A stretch of 64,000 nt of DNA from Byssothecium circinans (lineage: Eukaryota; Ascomycota; Dothideomycetes; Pleosporales; Massarinaceae). The DNA lies in the NCBI GenBank assembly GCA_010015675.1, contig ML977001.1, positions 122,263-186,262 of the forward strand, written 5' to 3'. This document shows, piece after piece, positions 19,591 to 32,621 of this stretch; the first letter of the stretch is position 1, and each line of letters opens with the position of its first letter. Both the position numbers and the translations under genes were made by a program. Under the pieces are notes generated by a model that worked only from the letters and a program-made list of their open reading frames with translations, was not told where the DNA came from and ran no database searches.

Positions 19591-21114
19591 TTTCAAGAAG
19601 GCATCAGATCCACTTCAGCGCGTAAGGAATTTGGTGATTGGATCGAAGAATGCCCATTCTGGCTAAGGTCCCGTCTATCTACCGGCGACATTGGGAATAT
19701 ACCAACAAGATGCTTGTTTTGACGCCCGTACGTGTCGTTATGTTAGCGTTGAGTGTGTTAGACTAGTTCATAAGTAGCTCTATGCCTTGCAGCAAGTTAA
19801 CTCCTAGCATTCCCGGGGATGTAATTCTATATTGAAATGCCTGTCAAAACTCAGGCAGAGCTATACAAACTACTCATATGAAAAGAAGAAAAAAACCCTT
19901 AGAATCCCCATCTTAGTGCTAAGTTCCTCCCCTCCCCTCAAGCCTGGATAGAAAGCGCGGTTATAGAAGGGCAATAACATAATCATACATCCTGCTTATT
20001 CCCTCCTACGATTAGAACAGACTAGAGTCTGTAAGATTAATCAAGAGTAACTTAACTCTAAAACATATGATGCGAAACGCGAGGAGTCATGTAAATCTCC
20101 CACTCAAAAGAACCGATGCGTGCTCACGCCACAGCAGGAAAAGTAGGAAGGATGTAGTGCAGCTACCTAATGTCACTCTTAAGGCGGTAAGAGCCTATCT
20201 TCTAGGTATAGTACTAGGCGCTATATCCCCCTTAGCTATGTTTTACAGTGTCTGCAGCGAGAGCCTTTTCCTATATCCTATTGTTTCTGCTATATGAAAG
20301 GAGTGGTCTTGGATTGAACACGACACCCTAATTTCCAAAAAAAAATAAAAAAAAAATAAAAAAAAAAAATAAAAATTTGGAACCTCAAAATCACTCCATT
20401 CAAACGGTAAAGATAGAGGAAGGAAATGTTGGGTGAAGACTCTTTTTTCTGGAAGAGAGGAATCGACCCAGTTAAGAAGAAGGTGATTGACATCTTGAAA
20501 TACCCATATTGGAACAGAGCTATTCCAACATTCCGCCCCTTTTTTTCTTTTTCCACAACACCTATCGCGTAGATGGACTCACGCGCGAGCTTCAACAGAG
20601 CTTTCATTCCAGCGTATCGCAGACTGATAGCAGCTTCAGGTGAAGCATGCACAGTACTGTTAATATTACAAACATAACGTATCAGCAGTCGAAAACAAAG
20701 TGTCCCAAGCAGTAAAAGAAAAACGGCCAATTCAATCAACGCAACCATGTCTTCAAAGAACTCTCATCAGATTCACTTCTCCATCTACGTACATCGACAT
20801 CTAACATCTAACCCCAAAAAGCACAGCACAGCACCAACGACCCCCCTAAGACAGACCATCTCTTCAAAACGCCATTTTCATGCATAGAACAAAACCGCTC
20901 TAAGCAGTAGCAGCAGCCACCTCCCCGTCCAGCGCCTCGGCCATGCAGACAGAGCGCGCCATCTGGCAAAATACCAGCCACCACCGTCATCCCCGATGCA
21001 ACGACACCCTGCAAATGCACGACCCGTGACGGTCTATGTCTATAATACAGATCGGATTCCCACCCTTCGGCTACCTAATCAAACGCCCATCTCGGCCATT
21101 GCCGTCGGTCCTCT
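19591..21114. other. Intergenic between convergent genes, with repeat scraps
   Basis: Contains a fragment at 19849-19895 related to 16643-16690 and TA-rich, repeat-like sequence to about 20290. The remainder holds no convincing gene. A 152-codon minus-strand frame (20748-20290) runs into the poly-A tract and is doubtful. Confidence 0.5.
20335..20382. repeat. A/T low-complexity tract
   Basis: Poly-A interrupted by single T residues (AAAAAATAAAAA pattern), flanked by CCAAA and TTTGG. Confidence 0.9.
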
Positions 21115-24100
21115 TCACTCCTTCTTCGGCCTCACGGCCTTGCCATTCGTCTCGTGCGTGGTGGCCTTAGCGGTCGCGGTCGGCATGTAGATTTTGCGCT
21201 CTGCGAACTTGAGCATCTCGTCGATAAAACTGATAACATTGTTAGTTGGGCTTTTTTTTTCTTTTTCTAAAACGAACAAGGCTTTTGCGGGGAATACTCA
21301 CATGATCGGCGCGCTAATCGCCAGCACCGCCTGCCACTCGCTCCAGTTCAACGGAATAACGCTGAACAGTCCTTGCAAGAATGGAACATAGAGCAGTGCA
21401 AAGTGCAGAGCCATAGATAGACAGATGGCATAAACAAGCATCATGTTCTCCCACAGCGGCAGCGTCAGCAGACTCTCGGATGATGAGAGAGCGTTCATAG
21501 CGTTCAGCATCTCGATGACGACCAGGATAGACAGGGAGACGGTAGAAGCAGATTTCGCCATGTCATTGGCAAACATCTCGCAGCCGATTTCAGGGAACTG
21601 AGTTGAGCAGCGGTGGAAATGCGAGAGCTGGTGGAATGAGATCTGCGGGCCGTTTGAATTGAACATGAACCACCAGGCGTAGCCTGCGACGGTGGCGGCG
21701 CCGACGTAGGTTCCGATGACCATGTAGCGGAAGAAGAGCCAGCCGCCTACGAGGGCTTCGTCACGCTTACGGGGTTGGCGCTTCATGACATCGTGGTCGG
21801 GCGGGTTGAAGGAGAGGGCTGTGGCAGGGAGACCGTCGGTAACGAGGTTGACCCAGAGGAGTTGGACGGGGATAAGTGCTTCGGGCATACCAGCGGCGGC
21901 AGTTAGGAAGATGGAGACGACTTCGCCGATGTTTGAGGAGATGAGGTAGCGAATAAACTGCTGGGTATTGTTGTAGATCGAGCGGCCTTCTTCGACGGCT
22001 CCCTCAATCGTAGCGAAGTTGTCATCCACGAGGACCATATCAGCGGCAAGTTTGGCGACATCTGTTCCAGAACCCATGGCCACACCAATATCCGCCTTCT
22101 TGAGAGCGGGAGCGTCGTTGACACCGTCACCAGTCATGGCGACGACCTCACCAGCTTGCTGGAGGAGATCGACGAGCTTAGACTTGTGGGTAGGTTCGAC
22201 ACGAGAGAAGAGGGAGGCAGTCTTTGCGGCTTGTAGCTTTTCAGATTCGCTCAGGTCATCGAATTGGCGTCCAGTGTAGCTCTTTCCAGCGAGGTTCTCA
22301 TTCTGTCCAAAGACACCAATCTGTCGGCAGATGGTCTCGGCGGTGTTTTGGTTGTCTCCAGTGATGACGATGACGCGAATACCAGCGGAACGGCACTTTG
22401 CGATAGAAGCGCGCACTTCAGGGCGAGGAGGATCCAACATTCCAACGAGGCCGATCAAAGTCATGTTCTTCTCGAGCTTTGCGTAGTCCTTGGTAGATTT
22501 AGCCGACTTCAGGAGAGGGTTCGACCCAATGTCGTCTACAGATGCCAGAGCCAAAATGCGGAGTCCACGGTTACCGTACTCGACGATCTCCTTCTGGATG
22601 AGCTGTGCCATTTGCTTGTTGAGCTGGACCTTCTTGCCGTTTTCGCCAACGATAACAGAGGTGCATCGATCCAAGACGGATTCAGGGGCACCCTTGACGA
22701 GGAGCTTTTTCTCGCTTCCATGCTTAACCAGAACGGACATGCTTTTGCGGTCGCGCGAGAATTCGTAGGTCGCCTCGCGATGGTACTTCTCCTCGTAGTA
22801 CTTGGAGGTATAGTGAAGTCGATCCGCGGGCGAAAGGGCCGACCGGGTCGCGTTGTAGCTGCGATCAGGAGTACCGACTTTCTCAACCAAGACACGTAGA
22901 GCACCCTCCGTAGGCTCGCCGATCGATGCATGCGCTCCCGTCTTGGAATCGATGGACAAGGACGAATCGTTGCAGAGTGCCGTGACTTCACAGATCTGAT
23001 GGACGGTCGCGGAAGTAGCTGCCAAGTTTTCTCTAACTTGGCCTTGGAACGAGATTTGGCCTTCCGGTGCGAAGCTGGTACCCTCGACGTCAAATTCCTC
23101 CAGGCCCTTTCCATCTTCGGTGATGAAGACAATCTTGTTGACGCTCATTTGATTCGTGGTCAGGGTTCCAGTCTTGTCCGAGCAGATGACGCTGCAGCTT
23201 CCCAGAGTCTCGACGGAAGGCAAGCTTCTTACAACCGCATTCCTTGCGGCCATCTTCCTCGTACCCAGAGCTAGACAAGTCGTGATAACGACGGCAAGAC
23301 CTTCAGGAATAGCTGCAACACCCAGCGAAACAGCAATCTTGAGATAATAGATGGCGCCCTTTGCGAAGCTTCCATGCGACGGGTCACTGAAATTCCGGAT
23401 GTTGATAAGCCAAACCAAGATGCAGATAGCCGTGATGACCTTCGCCAAAGTGTCACCAAACTTGTTCAACTTCTCTTTCAGCGGCGTCGGCTGCGAGATC
23501 TGCGCCGTGATGCTTTCATGGATATCACCAATCGCCGTATTCGCACCCGTCAACACCACCAACGCATTCGCCTGACCCGTCACGACCGAGGTGCCAGAGA
23601 ACAGCATATTGATCTGATCCTGCTTGACCGCATTGGTGTCCTTGATCGGACGTGTGTCCTTCGAAACGCTCTCGCTCTCGCCGGTAAGAATCGACTGGTC
23701 GACATTGAAGCTGTTGCTCGAGATGGACAGAATCCTGCAATCAGCAGGTATCCTGTCGCCAATTGCGACCGAGATGACATCTCCGGGCACCAAATCATCG
23801 GCTTTTATGCGCTTGATAGCACCGTCGCGGACGACCTTCGCTTCGTTTGCGGAGTATTCTTGGAGTGCCGCGATGGCTTTCTCGGCGCTGGTTTCTTGCG
23901 ACACGCCCACGACAGCGTTTAATATGAGGATCGTGAGAATCTACTCGCTCAGTCAGCTTCCTCTCATCATCTCTCGACATCTGCAACAAACGAAAGATCA
24001 GACTTACAACTGCCGGATCCACAAAAGCAGTCCAGCCCTCTCCATCCTCGAACAGCGCCAGCAAAAAGCTCACCGCGGCACTCCCCAGCAGAATGATGAC

Positions 24101-24356
24101 CAGCTGGTCCTTGAACTGTTCCAGAATCAGCTCCCAGATGGGCGTGGGTGGCTCTTCAGGTAGTGCTATACCCTTGCGTCAGTTACACGCGAAATCACGC
24201 CATGCATTGGCATCTTTTTCCGGGCATCAAAAACGTACCATTCTTGCCATACTTCTGTCTCGAGCTCTGCACCTGCTGCTCCGACAAGCCCTTCTCCTCC
24301 GTGACACCAAACTGCTTCAGCGCCTCTGCCGACGTCTTTATGTATGCATTCTCCAT
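21115..24356 (-). CDS. nca-1: SERCA-type Ca2+-transporting P-type ATPase
   Basis: Four exons: 24356-24239, 24165-24008, 23940-21302 and 21229-21115, all in frame; introns are 73, 67, 72 bp. The product has 1009 residues, the usual SERCA length. Key parts are the actuator loop TGES (about 178-181), PEGL in M4 (304-307), the phosphorylation site SDKTGTLT with Asp347, KGAPE in the nucleotide domain, [20 protein letters not shown] at the hinge, and the Ca2+-site helices NIGEVVS and [16 protein letters not shown]. This is the sarco/endoplasmic-reticulum class (P2A) that pumps cytosolic Ca2+ into the ER. Neurospora NCA-1 is the named fungal relative. The start at [13 protein letters not shown] fits the family N-terminus; an upstream in-frame Met at 24497 does not. 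Confidence 0.95.
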
Positions 24357-25475
24357 TCTTTGAATCCGCCCTCTTCTGTATTCGCTTGTTCGTTGAGAGT
24401 GCAGCAGCGCAATAAGCGTACGGGTGGTTGCAGCGAGAGTACGTAGAGTAGCAGGGTGGAAGTGGAATGCGCGCGCACGACTGCTGCAGGTTGGCAATTG
24501 CTTTTATACGAGCGGGCTCGTTCAAAGAGTGGATAGGATGCACGGTCAGACGGTTATATACGGGCGGCTGGCGGAAGAAAAGACTCGAACCTTGAGAATA
24601 AGGCGGACTCGAACTTTCCCCAAATCTCAGAAATCTGTCCTCAACGCACGGGCCCCACCCTATGACGCTAGCATTTTTTGAAGCTTGAAGGCGTCCAGGC
24701 CGACCCGACCGACACCCCACGTGGATCTTTTACCAATCGAAGATGTGATCTTGCAGGTGCGGGATTCATTCGCCATCAATAATAATAATGGTTTTCTTAT
24801 CGGTGCTGGTTTTCTTCCATGGGTTGGAGTTTGGATATTGGATGTGCTCGAAGTTTCCACGAAGGCTGGTGAGGCTGGAAACTGTTCCGAAGCCGTTTCC
24901 GGAGGACGGCTTTGCCCCGCAGTCTAGGTCCTACCTGGCTTTGTCTCGACCTTTGGGTCGACCTGATGTGCACGACGACGCTCGTCTCCTTGTTGTCGTG
25001 CACTTGTGTGTGATGGATCTACGGAGATCTTTCGTATATCACATTCATTGCAGAGTAACTAATACCAGGCATACGCTCTCCCACGTGGGGATTCAATGCC
25101 AAAACTACTCACTCAAAGGCACGTCAATACGGAGAGTACGAAGTCTCATTGACTCGAAAGCTACCCATGCACACCCATACCCAAATCATGATCATATCCA
25201 TCCCATGGTATCAAACCCGACCTCATCCCTAGTCCCCTTTCGAAAAGTATAAACACCGTGATGCTATGCAACCGTATTTTACCGTGCCCAAGATGCAACC
25301 ACAAGAGGCCAAAGGCTCGCTCTGAACATATACCCCAAATGCATCCCCCAAAATCCAACGGGATATTATAACTCCTCCGAAAAGCGTAAAAACTTCCTTG
25401 CGATGGGGACGAATAGAACAACAGAAGTGGACGCGTTGACGTCTAATGGAGGGGTGAACCCCATCAGCAACACCA
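24357..25475. other. Intergenic, upstream of the Ca2+-ATPase and downstream of the kinase
   Basis: Short frames only; nothing I can assign. It should contain the SERCA promoter and the 3' end of the kinase transcript. Confidence 0.45.
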
Positions 25476-28203
25476 TTACTCCACAACAGCACCGCAATGC
25501 TGCGTAATCAACTTCTCTACGTCTCTAATGATAAACGGCTTAGTGAGAAAACCCTTCATACCGACTTCCCCGCAACGATCAATAGCCGCGTCGGTGACAT
25601 CGGCGCTCACGGCGAGAATGGTCGGCTTTTCGACCAGACTCTGCATCTTCAAAATTTGCTCGGTGGCCTGGAAGCCGTCGAGAAGAGGCATCCACAGATC
25701 CATAAGAACGAGGTTGATGGCTTCGTGGGCGGGGCCTTGGGCGTTTTCGTGTATCTGCTGCACCGCGTTGTTGCCGTCGTATGCTTCGTAGATATTTGTG
25801 TAGCCCAGGTTCTTGAGCATGTGGCGGAGGACGTGGCGGTTGATGCGGTTGTCGTCCACGATGAGGATGTTTGCGGGATAGCTTCGGGCGAGCTTCCTGT
25901 CGAAGTCGCTGTTGGAAAACGGGCGGTTTCTGGATGCTGCGCGACCGCGGGTAGGGGATGTGGAGCGGGGGGATGGGAGGCCGAGGGTGTTTACCGTAGG
26001 GGCGAGCTTAGTCATTGCCGGGCTGTCTAGGCTCTTGTGCTCGGTGGATAGTGGTGGAGTCGTTGGATGTTGTGCCATGCTCCGCGGTGGTACCTCCGGC
26101 TCGGTCGATACACGAGATGTTAGCGAGGGTGACGGTGAGCTAAATGGCGTAGCTGGGCGGCTGCACACTTCTCCCGGAGTGATCGGTACTCGCATCTCAA
26201 ACTCTGTACCTTTGTCAGGTCCGGATACGTGCGATCGAAGGCAAAACAGATCGCCACCGAGTTTGCGCGCTAGCCCTTTTGCAACCATCAACCCCAAGCC
26301 TAAACCCTCGCTTTGTCGTGTTGTGGAGTCATCTTCTCTTGAGAAAGGCTTGAACAAATTCGGCAGAAAGGCTGCAGGAATGCCGGATCCTGAGTCCTTC
26401 ACATTGATGACGATGTACCGGCCTTTGGGACTGAGCGTGGCCCTCAAAGTGATCACTCCGTTACCCGTGAACTTGATGGCGTTTAGTGCTACGCAGGAAA
26501 TCATCTTTGCCAAATCTTTCTCTTCGATGAGGATAGTTTCTGGCACATCTGGAGACACTGTCCACTCAATGTGCTTGGTAGTCGCTTGTCCACTTGAGCT
26601 CCGCGTATGCACCTCAATCCTCTCTCCCAATTCTGTCTCTTCAGCAATCGCAGACTCCGGACGTCCTCCAACCTTGAGTGCATCGTTGATGACATACTGC
26701 ACCACATCGCGTAGGCTGGTGTGACGAAGTCCAGGAATGGTAGAATGTTCAGAAGCAAACATTGGTGAAGCCGTTGTGTCGTGACTGCAAGGCGCCGATG
26801 AAGCTCCGTGTGAGCAAGTCGTGTCCATGGTGTCAATGCCAGTCGTCTGCCTAAGGACTGTTGATATTGATTTGGGTTCAGCTTGCTCCCTAGAGAACGA
26901 GCTTCGAATGCGTTGGCGTGCAGGCCGTGATACTCGCACCTTCGTTGACCATGCAGCTGCCTCTGTTGCCTTTCTCTTCGTTCCACGATATTGATCCAAG
27001 GGCAAGGTGTTGCCTGTGACGGGAATGTTCGTTTGCGCAGTTCGGATGAGATCATTGTAGCATGGCGTAGTGTTATCAAGAGGTGAAAGAGGAGTCTCTG
27101 GCATGCCCATGTTCATGTCGTAGGCGTGAACAACGTTATCCGCTGCTTCAACCGCACGCCTGGAGCTGTCTGTTATAAAAGTCAGCGTCTTTCTTTAGAT
27201 CTACTCCTACAACAATAAGTGGAAGTGCCAGCATTGCAAGATGCTTACCCTGCACTGTTTCAATGTTGGCCCTTAGTGACTCAAGTAGCTTCCGTATCCG
27301 GGGTTGGTGGTGGGTATCCTCTGCAGCTTCTTTGACGTGCGCCATCATTACATCCAACATCCCAACAACACCCTGCATTGGTGTTCGAAGTTCATGAGAT
27401 AGACTCCGCGCGTACGGCTTGAGTGACTGGGCTATTGAGATAGCTTCGTGCGGTACCACTCTCGGGGCAAGTGAACTGATCTCTTCGGCCGACTTTGCGA
27501 ATACATCACCCTGTAGTACGCGGTCCAGGATTAGATCCTCTAGTCCATGGAATAGTATTTCGAGGTAACCCCAGCTTAGCTTCCGCCTCGCAGCACCCTT
27601 AGGGCTCCACATGACGCCGAAATGTGCAAAACATTTGCCTTCAGCGAAGAGCGGGATTCCGAGATAGGCTTCGCCTGGGACGACAAGTTCGTTGGGGTTG
27701 TTGACGATGAATTCGTTGAGCTTCTCGGGGATGATGAAGATCTTGTCGTGCTTCATGTATGCGCACGGACACTGGTAGGCGTGATATTTGAAGTTGCTCA
27801 GGTGGGTGTTGATTCCGTGGCTTGCGTCGTTGATATAGAAGGCAGCGCCCATTAAACAGGCTCCAGGTTCGCCCATGGGTGGCATTTCGACGGCGACATC
27901 TTTGTCGTTGGTGAGGATTCTCTTCGACACGAAAGCGTATTGAGCATCAGCAAGGTTGGCGAGTCCTTCGGTGAGTAGTTGCCAGAAGCGTTCCGAGTCG
28001 GCGTTTCGCAGTCCGTGTTTCAGCTTGACCAGCTCTTCTGCTGCGTTGCTCTCGGCTACACTGTAGTGCTGCAGCAGTGTCTCTGTAAAACCGGCCTCGC
28101 CGCTGTGAAGCACCATGCCTGGCATGGGTTGAGAGAAACAAAGGGACGGGCGCGCGACTATGTCGGGGGGCACAGCGGTGATATCGCCCATTTTCACGAC
28201 CAC
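25476..28203 (-). CDS. Hybrid histidine kinase (GAF-HisKA-HATPase-REC)
   Basis: Two exons, 28203-27249 and 27169-25476, joined in frame across an 79-bp intron (GTAAGC...AACAG), giving 882 residues. Residues about 60-260 look like a GAF-type sensor (PGEAYLGIPLFAEGKCFAHF). The phospho-accepting His270 lies in SLSHELRTPMQG. A disordered linker follows the intron (DSSRRAVEAADNVVHAYDMN). The ATPase domain has the N box (ALNAIKFTGNGVITL, about 546-560), G1 DSGSGIP (577-583) and G2 GLGLGL (607-612). The receiver domain has the acidic pair DD757-758 and phospho-acceptor Asp809 (LVLMDLWMP). It should signal by His-Asp relay through an HPt protein to downstream regulators. No transmembrane segment, so probably a cytosolic sensor; the ligand is unknown. 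Confidence 0.9.
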
Positions 28204-31200
28204 ATCGAAGTCGGATGATGGGGATAGAGCCTGGACTTGGGCCTACAGGACGACAGGGGCCGTGCTGACAATGGATGGTAGCTATTACTTTGGCACGGTG
28301 AGGGTCGAGGGCTGGAGTTAGTTTGCTGAATGGCGGGTGCGGATAGTCCGCAAGAGAGGAGCGAGCTGTATTAAGCACGATATGGGCGACTGACGGGTTC
28401 ATTCAGGGTGGGAGGTGAATGGCTAATGTTGGGTGGTTGCGGAGCAGGCGTGCAGGCGTTCAAGCGTTCCAGCATTCAACGGAGGAAGGGCAGGCCAGTC
28501 GGGGTTTGGGGGAGAGTGATGAGGTGGGCGATATGCGTGTGTTTGAACTTTGATGCGAGGGACGAAGGCGCGGCCGGCGCTGCGATGATGACTGAAGACC
28601 GATATGCAGTCTAGAACTTCTGGGGGCGCATCGAAGCTCCTCACGACCCGACCCAGGGGATTGCAGTGATGGCGCGGCTGCCATCCAGCTGTGCGACAGA
28701 CACCACACCGCCGGCACGATGAACACCAGCGACTAGCCCGCCCATACAATACTCGGTAGCCACCTCGACGATGCAGATTCCCACATTCGAAGCCCTCCAG
28801 CACTCTCACGGCGATGTCTCCTTTCTCCGTCTCCTCTGCAGAGCTCGCGCCGGAGCGTGCGGCTAGGGCAGCCCAGGCGTGCTGCAAACCCTTGTTGCCC
28901 TCCAGCGGCGGCGGACCAGGCGGCCATCGACCGGTCCAGATGGGTCACGTGAGCGACGTGTGCAGCGCTGGGGCCCCCCCGTGTGTACACCGTATTGTGT
29001 ATTTCTGATGCACGCCTCTTTGACACTGCCCACATGCACCTGTGCGAGATGGAACAACTTGGCAAACGTCAGCGCCCACCGTACGGCACGGTATATGGTA
29101 CCACATAGTCTCGGTCTCAGTCCCGGTGAGCTTACGACGCATCAACTCGTCCCACAAAGGAAGAGAGAGCCACACGTTACTCCACAACCAAGACTGTTCA
29201 CTCGCCTGCACTACTGCACGACGGGATGGCTGCGCTGTACATGTGCCTCGTTGCTCGTTGATGAGGTACGGCCTACCATCGATCGCCGTCTTGTGGCTTG
29301 CGGCTGGCAGGCACACTTTGTCAGACCATCGCCCCGAGCTGTGCCTCTGCCTCTCACGACATTGAAGCCAGCTCACCACCAAGCTCGGCGGGCTTTTAGC
29401 AACGTTACATGGCGCCAAACCCTTTGATAAGGAGAGGCTCCGCAGGCCTCCAAGGGACTCGGCTGCAGATCGTGTTTGCAGAATGAGACTGCGGAGAACC
29501 TAGCGTCAATAATAAGCGTCAACACCACTTCTGCACGAACCCGCACATCGTGATTGACGTTGGCAGCATGCTTTCAGCACGCGTTCAGCACGCTTTCAAC
29601 ACGCTGCCTATTGTTTCATTCTTGACGTGGGACTAGAACAACATCCTTGTGCACGCGTCCTCCCCACCAAACCCATGCATTGATTTTCCCTTATTCCCGT
29701 ACCAAGGTTGTCACTGCTCGCAGTCTCGCACTCACATATTTCACCCTCTACTAAAATATTTAGTTTACACTTGCTGTCGGAGTTCCACACTTCCGAAGCT
29801 AGCTCCTTCCACAACCATCAAAAAGAATCTACCGAGTACTCCCAGCGCCGACCCAAAGTTTGCCTTGATCGCGACCAATCTGGCCTCTTTGCGCGAGGGT
29901 ATTGCGATCATTGATGCTCCGCGCATTTCCTTCACATGACGCGTCATGCTTGTTGGCCTCAATTTCTTCACGCCCGTTATCGGTCCTTGACAGCATCTAG
30001 ACCATTCCGCGCCCCATTTCCAAAACCCAACCCGAACCTGTGCCTGTGAAATCGATATTCTTGCTTAATATATTATCGATCACAATCCGATTATTTCCTC
30101 AGCATCATCGTGCTTGTTGACCTCAGGACGCATCTATTCCCGGCAATTAACATCTCTTATGCCCAAACTATAGAGTGTCGATCCACCTCTGCCAGCCAGC
30201 AAACTGTAAATGTCGTCTTCAGACCCCGATCGTAAGGTCCACGGCTCCGGGCCTGCACTGTTGTTTCTGCTACCAAAGGGCTTGGCAACGACTGGACCGA
30301 CGCCTACTGTTATATCCAAGCCGGCATGACCCAACATTCCTCAACGTGGCTGCTTACTGCAGAAGTCGGAAGGACAAAGCTCGTTTTTGCTGTATGGAAG
30401 CGCCATACAATCTTCTAGTGATGTTCTACGCCTGAAGACCACTGGTCCAGGCCTTCATCTACCCCTGACGCGGACCTTCGGCATGTCTTGCAGCCCTACC
30501 TATATCCACCGCTTCATATCAGCAAGGCCATATGACAGGTAGTTATGCTAGATCTCGGTAATTACCCAGCCAACTGGACAAGAAATCTCGAAGTCCAACC
30601 GTCTGTCGTGAAACTAGTAGTATCAATGGCTTCTTCGCCATCGAGCCATCTATCCCGCCTGCATACTCCTGCATGAATGCCTTACAATCAGACTATAGAT
30701 CGGAAAATAACAGTCTGTACACCACAGTCATCACGCTGCTTCCAAGCACGTTTGTTGACCCTTTACGGCGACGAGGCATTGCAACAACCTCCAATCTGAA
30801 TACCACACACTAATCCACTCATGCTATTAGTCCGGCGCCTTCATCAACGGCTTGCATGCATAAAACACTCTATAAGACGCGTAAACAGATCTATAGCATT
30901 TGCTCGCATTATCGCAGCGCAGTCCAAGTGAACTCATCCCCTTCGCCCACCACAGAATGCCTAGGCCATACGCCTTAAAACCACACAACCAGTCCACGCT
31001 ATACGCGTGACGCAGCCACCACACCCCACACATGAAATTCTCCAGCCAGATATTCTGCCTAGGATCTGTACGATACAGCGCGGGGCGAGAGGACTTAGCG
31101 GCTCAGAGGTCCAGACCACCGTTGAGCGTGCTCGGTGCAAGAGTCGAGCGGTTCAGTCCATACGCCACGAGTCCTCCTCTTCTGGCGTCTCTGTGTCCCG

Positions 31201-32621
31201 ACACTCCGCGCTCTCCGCATTAGCTTCGACGATACTGGGTGTTGGGTATCGAGGAGGGTCTGGACTGCAGGCATAGCTGGGGATATTTCACCCGTACCAT
31301 GTTTTATCACGATGGTTTGCGAGATCCCGCACCTTTGTAGGTAGGTAGGAGAGGAAACCGGGCATGAAAGAAAGCCTAGATGATAATGAAATGAAAGTTG
31401 AAGTCCAGAACGGGCATGTCACCATCTCACTGTACTGGTGACCCGACTCTCCGAGCCCTTTTAAATTATCCTTCCTCCTCCCAGTTACCCCTCCATACCC
31501 AAGCCCTTAAGGGGAGTAAAAAAAATTACCATCGCTGATCACGCCGATCACGAGACCGCCGTTGAGTTCCTAACTACCGAAAGCTTCCTTCTAGACTCGC
31601 AACCCCTTCCCCCCCCCCGCTCCTGTTCCCGCTCCCTTCAAGTGGTAGGTCAAGAGTTAAATCACGGTACTCCTACCACCGAAACAAACAACCGCACAGC
31701 TTCCGCCTACGATCAAAGAAAAACAACATAATACACAATACGTATGCAGAGCCAGCGTATGCCTCTAGCACGCTGCATCTTCCTCCCCAGTCCATCTTCC
31801 CTCCCTAGTCCATCGAGGGAGGGGAGAAGGAGGGAAGAAGGTGCCATGGTCTTCGCGGGGTCCTTGGAGTCTAGGGATTGAGGGATGTGCTATAGGGGGT
31901 GGGAATTCGACGGGTTTGGACTTTTTTTTCGAGGGGGGAGGGCGTGCGTAGATGGGCCAGCCAGGTTTCGAGGTGGCGGTTTGAGGTATCGGGCTGTGTG
32001 TGTACAGTGCAGTGCGGTACAGTGCGGTACAGTGCGGTACAGTGCGGTACAGTGCGGTACAAGAGATATTATGAGGTCTTGCCGCGCTTCACTTTTCACA
32101 TGGGCTCATGGGGTTTGAGACGGGGGCGATCGATGCCGGGGGGTGGGGTTGTTTTGTTTGGTCACGTTGATGACCGTTATTATACGTAACGTTATATATG
32201 TTTTGAAACCCTTTTTTGGTGACGCTATATGTATCCTGTGGGAATGCCTGCGAGAAGATCACAGCGCCGTATGCCCAGTTTCAGATACTGTACTGTACAC
32301 CATGGATGGGTCTCCGCCGCAGGCCACCCAAGCGCCGCCCCATACCCTAAATATTACCTCTTACCTCGTCTCTGTGAGGGCACCAGCGACACGTTCCTGA
32401 ACCCAAACCCAGACCCAACCCCGAAACAGCAAAGTGCTGTGAGACCATGGCCCAGACGTCAACGACAACCCACCCATTACCAACTCACAGCTGCGCAATA
32501 CCCTCCACAAGCCGATCAAGCCCCACCTCATCTGGATCAACCACCAACCTCCTAACCAAACGCGACCTACTCAACATTAGCACACATCCCATTCCCCACA
32601 ACAACGCAGCCGGACTCAGAC
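28204..32621. other. 4.4-kb region without a supported gene
   Basis: Many short frames on both strands, none with a recognisable domain or consistent splice signals. It contains the promoter of the kinase (28204 onward), an imperfect short repeat of TTCAGCACGC-type units at about 29570-29605, poly-pyrimidine and poly-purine runs near 31600-31840, and the 10-bp minisatellite at 32003. It could hold noncoding RNA genes, a rapidly evolving gene or only decayed DNA; the sequence alone does not decide. Confidence 0.5.
32003..32060. repeat. 10-bp minisatellite
   Basis: Five perfect copies of AGTGCGGTAC (32011-32060), preceded by a partial copy. Confidence 0.95.

Noticed and set aside
20290..20748. 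152-codon minus-strand frame with hydrophobic start
   Set aside because: Its C-terminal third is poly-Phe/Ile read through an A/T tract, and there is no domain or splice support.
22264..22899. 211-codon plus-strand frame inside the Ca2+-ATPase gene
   Set aside because: Antisense shadow of the ATPase coding exon. The same applies to the other plus-strand frames at 22-24 kb.
28423..29427. Several overlapping frames of 100-180 codons on both strands
   Set aside because: They overlap each other, have no recognisable motifs and arise from locally GC-rich sequence with few stops.
31871..32118. Peptide repeats (YRTVPHCTAL type) in frames over the 10-bp array
   Set aside because: Products of translating a noncoding minisatellite; no gene structure around it.
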